Assembly: GCA_031423955.1 (NCBI GenBank) | Contig: JANPGJ010000547.1 | Span: 7,969 to 71,968 of the forward strand | Source of the DNA: JAEUOS01 sp031423955 | GTDB taxonomy: Bacteria > Pseudomonadota > Gammaproteobacteria > Burkholderiales > JAEUOS01 | DNA length: 64,000 nt | Direction: 5' to 3' | Shown here: positions 60,146 to 64,000 of the stretch, one piece after another | How positions within the stretch are numbered: the first letter of the stretch is position 1 | How the letters are laid out: the number at the start of each line of letters is the position of its first letter | Position numbers and translations under genes: made by a program | Notes under the pieces: generated by a model | The model's database searches: none | What the model was told of the DNA's origin: nothing | Seen by the model: the letters and a program-made list of their open reading frames with translations, nothing else

Positions 60146-61210
60146 CTACAGCCCGGCCATGCCCCTTTCAACAAAGCTCAAATCCCAGGCGTCGTCAAAG
60201 CGGAATCCGCCCGGCACGCCGGGCTGATTGAGCAGTTTCAGTTCCGCATCGAGAAATTCCACATTGCGCTGGAACTGCGGTCGGGTCGGCACCGGAGTCT
60301 TCATGTACATCGCGGCGTTGTTGGCGAAGGCGCGTTCGAACAGGTCGTCTTCGAGGTCCTTGAAATACTCGCGCGCCCACTTGCGAAACGCGGCGCGGTC
60401 GCCGTGGATCGCCTTCAACGCCAGCGCGATGCCGCGGCAGTAGGCGATCAGTTCCTTCGGCTTTTCCTTGATCGTCTTCTCGGTCACCGAGGCTGTGATG
60501 TAGAGATAGTCGGCCAAGTCCGGTGGCGGGTTGTTGACCATGTTGAACAGATAGGTGCCGCCGAACTTCGACACCGCCACATCCGAGGTGGGGGAGGATA
60601 GGCAGAAGCCATCGATCTGACCACGATCGAACGCCGCAATCATCGCCGCCGGCCCGCCCTGGATCGGCACCAGTTGCGCCTCGCGGTCGGGGTTGATCTT
60701 GGCGATGTTCATCATGTAGCGGGTGAGCTGGTCGGGGCCGGCGCCGGGGCCGGTGGTGCCGATCTTCAGTCCCTTGAGTACCGCTGCCTTGGCTGCGACC
60801 GGAGAGGCCTCGGTGACACCGGCCTTGTCGGCGAAGTTTTTCTTCACCACGATGTTCGAGGCGTACTTGTTGACAAAGCCGCAGATCATTTTCACCGGTT
60901 GCTTGCGCATCTGCACCCGCATGTTCTGCGTCGGAGCGCCGAGCAGGATGTCGGCGGCACCGGACAACAGCGCATCCTGGTTGACACCGCGATTGGTCGC
61001 CGCCAGCTCGACGGCAAGGCCGGCACGGTCGTACAGGCCGGTCTTGCTGGCATAGTCTTCCGGGCTCCACAGCCACGAGCGCGCGGTCGAACGGATCGAG
61101 GTCAGTTTCGGTTTCGCCGCGGCTTGCGCGAATGCGCGTGGCGCCGCGCCCAGCATGGCTGCGCTGGCGATTCCCTTGAGGATCAGGCGACGTTCAAGAT
61201 CACGGTTCAT
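60146..61210 (-). CDS. ABC transporter substrate-binding protein (NitT/TauT type)
   Basis: A 354-residue periplasmic binding protein. The N terminus MNRDLERRLILKGIASAAMLGAAPRAFAQ has adjacent arginines followed by a hydrophobic region, suggesting Sec or Tat export. Ligand-domain stretches include SWLWSPEDYASKTGLYDRAGLAVELAATNRGVNQDALLSGAADILLGAPTQ. It is the last gene of the operon ATPase-permease-amidohydrolase-binding protein. Confidence 0.88.
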   Translation of the reverse strand: MNRDLERRLILKGIASAAMLGAAPRAFAQAAAKPKLTSIRSTARSWLWSPEDYASKTGLYDRAGLAVELAATNRGVNQDALLSGAADILLGAPTQNMRVQMRKQPVKMICGFVNKYASNIVVKKNFADKAGVTEASPVAAKAAVLKGLKIGTTGPGAGPDQLTRYMMNIAKINPDREAQLVPIQGGPAAMIAAFDRGQIDGFCLSSPTSDVAVSKFGGTYLFNMVNNPPPDLADYLYITASVTEKTIKEKPKELIAYCRGIALALKAIHGDRAAFRKWAREYFKDLEDDLFERAFANNAAMYMKTPVPTRPQFQRNVEFLDAELKLLNQPGVPGGFRFDDAWDLSFVERGMAGL

Positions 61211-61293
61211 CGGTGGTTCTCCGCTTTATTGACACCGTGGCCCCGGGCAAGGGAAAACGGCTGGGGTGAATTGAAAGTGGTGGATCGATTGAA

Positions 61294-63030
61294 TCAGCAG
61301 CCCGCGGCCTGGCGCGCCGCACCGTTGCGCAACAGCCTGCCCGGGTATGCCTGGCCGGCGGGCCATGCCACGCCCGGCGCCGGCAACAGGGTGCCGTTGA
61401 CCACAACCGCATCGATACCGCGCGGTTTCGAAATCAGCCGGTCGGCGCCGGCCGGCAAGTCATGCACCCGTTCCAGCGGCCCGGCGCCCACCGTGGCGGG
61501 ATCGAACACCACGATGTCGGCCGGACGGCCGAGGGCGAGCAGGCCACGGTCGGTGATGCCGAACACCTGCGCGGTGCGCGCGGTCAGCATGTGGATGGCG
61601 CGCTCCAGCGTCAGGGCCTGCCGCTCGCGCACCCAGTGACCCAGCAGATAGGTCGGGTAGCAGGCATCGCACAGCTGCGACAGGTGCGCGCCGCCGTCGC
61701 CCAGGCCCAGCACGACGTTTGGATCCTTGAGCAGTTCCTCGACTTCGTCCTCGTCGAAATTGACCACCGGCACGCGAAAGCGCGCCGGCGGATCGATCTG
61801 CGCGGCCAGATCGAGCAGCAGGTCGACCGCATCGATGCCGCGCTCGCGCGCGACATCGGCAACGCGGCGCCCGGTCAACTGCGGCTCGGACGGGCAATAG
61901 GAAATCTCGGTCAGGCGCCAACTGGCGCGCCGCGATTGGCCTTCGCCCGCGCCGGCCGAGAAATACTCATCGCGCCCGCCGCGGCCTTCGACTTCCTCGC
62001 GCATCTGGCGGCGGAATTCCGGATCGGCGTAGACGCGGGCGCGCGCGGCGGCGCTGCCCGCCTTGCGCACCGGCTCGAACAGTTTCCAGGTGTCATACAC
62101 CACCGGCGAGCAGAAGTCATACTCGATGACGATCGGCCGGCAGGCGGTTTGCGGATAGATCGGCAGGCCGCGCGCGACCAGCGCCGCGCTCTTCGCCAGC
62201 GTATCGTGATGGCCGCCAGGCCCGCGCTGGCCGGCCAGGAGAGCGGTCCAGCACAGGGTGGCACCGCTTTCGCGCTGCATCGATTCAAACGCCGCGAAGT
62301 CCGGTTCGCGCAGCAGGTTGTAGTGGATGATGCCGCTGCCGGCATCGCGCACGCCGCGCGCCATTTCAATCAGCTCCTCCGTCGAGGCCATGCGGCTGGG
62401 CACCGGCTTGCCGTCAAAACCCACATGCGCCTGCGAGACCGAGGTGGCGAACGCGATCGCGCCGGCCTTGATGCCGTCGGCCACGATCGCGCGCATCGCC
62501 GCGATTTCTTCCGGCGTGGCTGCGCGTTCCACCGCCGCCTCGCCCATCACGTAGAGCCGGGTCGGGGTGTGGCCGATCATCACCGCGGTATTGATCGCGA
62601 TGCCGCGCGCCTCGATCGCGTCGAGGTACTGCGGGAAGGTTTCGAACGGCCAGTCCGGCCCGATGCCGGCTTCGAGCGCGGCCAGGCTCATCGCCTCGAC
62701 CCGCTCCAGGGTACGCAGGATCAGGCTACGCCCGGACGGACGGGTCGGCGCGACGCCGAAGCCGCACGAGCCCATCACCGCGGTAGTCACGCCATGCCAC
62801 GGCGACACCGTCATCATCGGGTCCCACAGTACCTGGGCGTCGTAGTGGGTGTGGATGTCGACAAAGCCGGGGCAGACCACACGGCCGTGCGCGGCGATGG
62901 TCTGGCGTGCGCCCTCCGGCGCATGGCCAAGCGCGACGATCCGGCCCTCCCTGATGCCAACGTCGCCAATTGTGCGCGCGGCACCGCTGCCGTCGACGAT
63001 GGTGCCGCCTTCGATTTTCAAGTCGTACAT
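61294..63030 (-). CDS. D-aminoacylase / N-acyl-D-amino-acid deacylase family amidohydrolase
   Basis: A 578-residue metal-dependent amidohydrolase. The metal ligands are in CPGFVDIHTHYDAQVLWDP (His60, His62). The later NVVLGLGDGGAHLSQLCDACYPTYLLGHWVRE holds the conserved Asp and matches the COG3653 family, whose members cleave N-acyl-D-amino acids or related amides. ATG 63030 was chosen (MYDLKIEGGTIVDGSG). In an ABC importer operon, it probably acts on the imported amide. Confidence 0.87.
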   Translation of the reverse strand: MYDLKIEGGTIVDGSGAARTIGDVGIREGRIVALGHAPEGARQTIAAHGRVVCPGFVDIHTHYDAQVLWDPMMTVSPWHGVTTAVMGSCGFGVAPTRPSGRSLILRTLERVEAMSLAALEAGIGPDWPFETFPQYLDAIEARGIAINTAVMIGHTPTRLYVMGEAAVERAATPEEIAAMRAIVADGIKAGAIAFATSVSQAHVGFDGKPVPSRMASTEELIEMARGVRDAGSGIIHYNLLREPDFAAFESMQRESGATLCWTALLAGQRGPGGHHDTLAKSAALVARGLPIYPQTACRPIVIEYDFCSPVVYDTWKLFEPVRKAGSAAARARVYADPEFRRQMREEVEGRGGRDEYFSAGAGEGQSRRASWRLTEISYCPSEPQLTGRRVADVARERGIDAVDLLLDLAAQIDPPARFRVPVVNFDEDEVEELLKDPNVVLGLGDGGAHLSQLCDACYPTYLLGHWVRERQALTLERAIHMLTARTAQVFGITDRGLLALGRPADIVVFDPATVGAGPLERVHDLPAGADRLISKPRGIDAVVVNGTLLPAPGVAWPAGQAYPGRLLRNGAARQAAGC

Positions 63031-63040
63031 GTGCTTACCT

Positions 63041-63883
63041 TTACCTTTGTGCGCGCCAGCGCAACAGGCGCGATTCGAGTTTCTTGAGGCCGGCATTGAG
63101 AATGATGCCGGTGGCCGCCAGCACTGCCAGACCGGCAAATACGCCCGCGGTATCGAACAGGCCGGAAGCCTGGCCGATCAGGAAACCGATGCCGCGGTTC
63201 GAGGAAATCAGCTCGCCCACCACTGCGCCGATCAGCGCGTAGGGCACCGAGACCTTGAGGCCGGTCAGCACCCAGGCGGCGGCAGACGGAAACACCACAT
63301 GGCGCAGTTGCTGCAGCGGGGTGGCGCCCATGATGCTGGTGACCTGCAGGTAAAGAGGGTTGACGTCGCGCACCCCTGAAAAGGTGTTGAGAAACACCAG
63401 GAAGAACACGATCAGCGCCGACATCGCCACTTTGGATTCGATGCCGATGCCGAACCACAGGATCAGAAGCGGCGCCAGCGCGATTTTCGGCAGGCAGTAA
63501 ATCGCGGTGATGAACGGGTCGAACAGGCGCGCCAGGATGTCGGAGCGGCCAAGCACGAAGCCGGTGATGAAGCCGGCCAGGCTGCCGATCACAAACCCGA
63601 TGATCATCGCCTTGAAGGTGTAGGTGAAGGCATGCCACAGGGTGCCGTCGATGCTCCAGTTCCACAGCTTGATCGCCACCGCGGCAGGTGAACTGATGAA
63701 GAATGGGTCGATCAGCCGGCCCGACACCAGGTGCCAGAGCAGCAGGATGGTCGCCGCAATCCCTGCCTGTCCAAGGCGGATCGCCAGGTTGTGCTGCGTA
63801 TCGCCGCCAGCCGTCAGCGGTACCGCCAGCGCTTCAGCCGCCTCCGCTGTGCTGCCGGTCAGGTTGGCCGGGACGGCGCTCAT
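63041..63883 (-). CDS. ABC transporter permease (NitT/TauT type)
   Basis: A 280-residue membrane protein with about six helices. The EAA-like coupling loop is SIMGATPLQQLRHVVFPSAAAWVLTGLKVSVPYALIGAVVGELISSNRGIGFLI. The first 40 residues are a cytoplasmic extension. ATG 63883 overlaps the stop of the upstream ATPase gene (ATGA). It passes a nitrate-, sulfonate- or taurine-like organic solute; the identity is unknown. Confidence 0.92.
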   Translation of the reverse strand: MSAVPANLTGSTAEAAEALAVPLTAGGDTQHNLAIRLGQAGIAATILLLWHLVSGRLIDPFFISSPAAVAIKLWNWSIDGTLWHAFTYTFKAMIIGFVIGSLAGFITGFVLGRSDILARLFDPFITAIYCLPKIALAPLLILWFGIGIESKVAMSALIVFFLVFLNTFSGVRDVNPLYLQVTSIMGATPLQQLRHVVFPSAAAWVLTGLKVSVPYALIGAVVGELISSNRGIGFLIGQASGLFDTAGVFAGLAVLAATGIILNAGLKKLESRLLRWRAQR

Positions 63884-64000
63884 GCGAATGCCTCGGCGCG
63901 GCTGGCCTCGATCTCGGGTGCCAGCAAGTCCCACAGGGTCTGATGGATCACCCGATAAGCCGGGTCGAACTGGATCTTCAGCGGGTCGCGCGGGCGCGGC
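63880..64000 (-). CDS. ABC transporter ATP-binding protein, C-terminal fragment
   Basis: The last 39 codons of a gene entering from beyond the window: PRPRDPLKIQFDPAYRVIHQTLWDLLAPEIEASRAEAFA then TGA. The PRPRDP and L...LW pattern is the usual tail of SsuB/TauB-type ATPases, and the stop overlaps the permease start, so it is the operon's ATPase subunit. Confidence 0.8.
   Translation of the reverse strand, partial: PRPRDPLKIQFDPAYRVIHQTLWDLLAPEIEASRAEAFA

Noticed and set aside
61462..63087. 541-codon plus-strand frame over the amidohydrolase gene
   Set aside because: Arg/Ala/His-rich mirror of a clearly conserved minus-strand gene, without motifs or a good ribosome site.
1..64000. CRISPR array or prophage
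   Set aside because: No regularly spaced direct repeats, and no capsid, terminase, tail or integrase genes were seen.

Overview
The window looks like chromosomal DNA of a GC-rich betaproteobacterium, probably Burkholderiales- or Rhodocyclales-like. I infer this from the aerobic box benzoate genes, several orphan Bug/TctC-type solute-binding proteins, the gene order tkt-gap-pgk-pyk ... fba-purC-purE-purK, and uniformly GC-rich codon use. No rRNA, CRISPR array, prophage or complete insertion sequence is visible.

Layout. 0-3 kb: end of an exported LprI-like protein, a minus-strand thiS-thiG-trmB operon, and a divergent DNA glycosylase followed by tRNA-Gly. 3.4-17 kb: catabolic and transport genes. 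These are an acyl-CoA dehydrogenase broken by an in-frame TAG, a maleate-isomerase-like protein, an SDR, a GNAT acetyltransferase, a complete TRAP transporter, a TauD-type dioxygenase, a Bug protein, a polysaccharide-deacetylase-like protein, DUF2062, a PRISE-type reductase, and an isopenicillin-N-synthase-like oxygenase with an ABC binding protein. 17.3-19.3 kb: a small accessory patch with an IS91-type transposase remnant and an AbiE toxin-antitoxin pair. 19.6-26.7 kb: rsmE and speD divergent from tkt-gap-pgk-pyk.

26.7-36 kb: an ECF42-type sigma-factor cluster lies between pyk and the aldolase gene. It carries DGPF/YCII, VOC, SRPBCC and DHFR-like genes. Three promoter-like sites share TGTCGA-N17-CGAC, and a scrap of a second sigma gene remains. 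Next come a GG-tailed ubiquitin-like protein paired with a beta-propeller protein, and a MerR regulator divergent from a methyltransferase. 36-41 kb: class II aldolase (one-base frameshift), purC, purE, purK, and a Sua5/TsaC-type gene. 41-48.5 kb: SemiSWEET, hydrolase, benzoate-CoA ligase and flavodoxin on the minus strand, divergent from boxR-boxC-boxB; boxA is not in the window. 48.7-58.4 kb: MaoC and Bug genes, then an AT-richer island with a CPBP membrane protease overlapping a giant RHS protein gene, tRNA-Leu, an internally deleted Bug gene, and a CaiB-type CoA-transferase. 58.5-64 kb: RidA-like protein, another Bug protein, and an ABC transporter operon with a D-aminoacylase-like amidohydrolase.

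The observations I rate highest are the ECF42 regulon with three matching promoters and a decayed second sigma gene, a two-hairpin repeat present twice with compensatory stem changes, the RHS-CPBP gene pair flanked by Bug copies, and three protein genes each disrupted by a single lesion (two nonsense codons, one frameshift). The lesions may be real decay or sequence error. All assignments come from reading the sequence; no database search was run.
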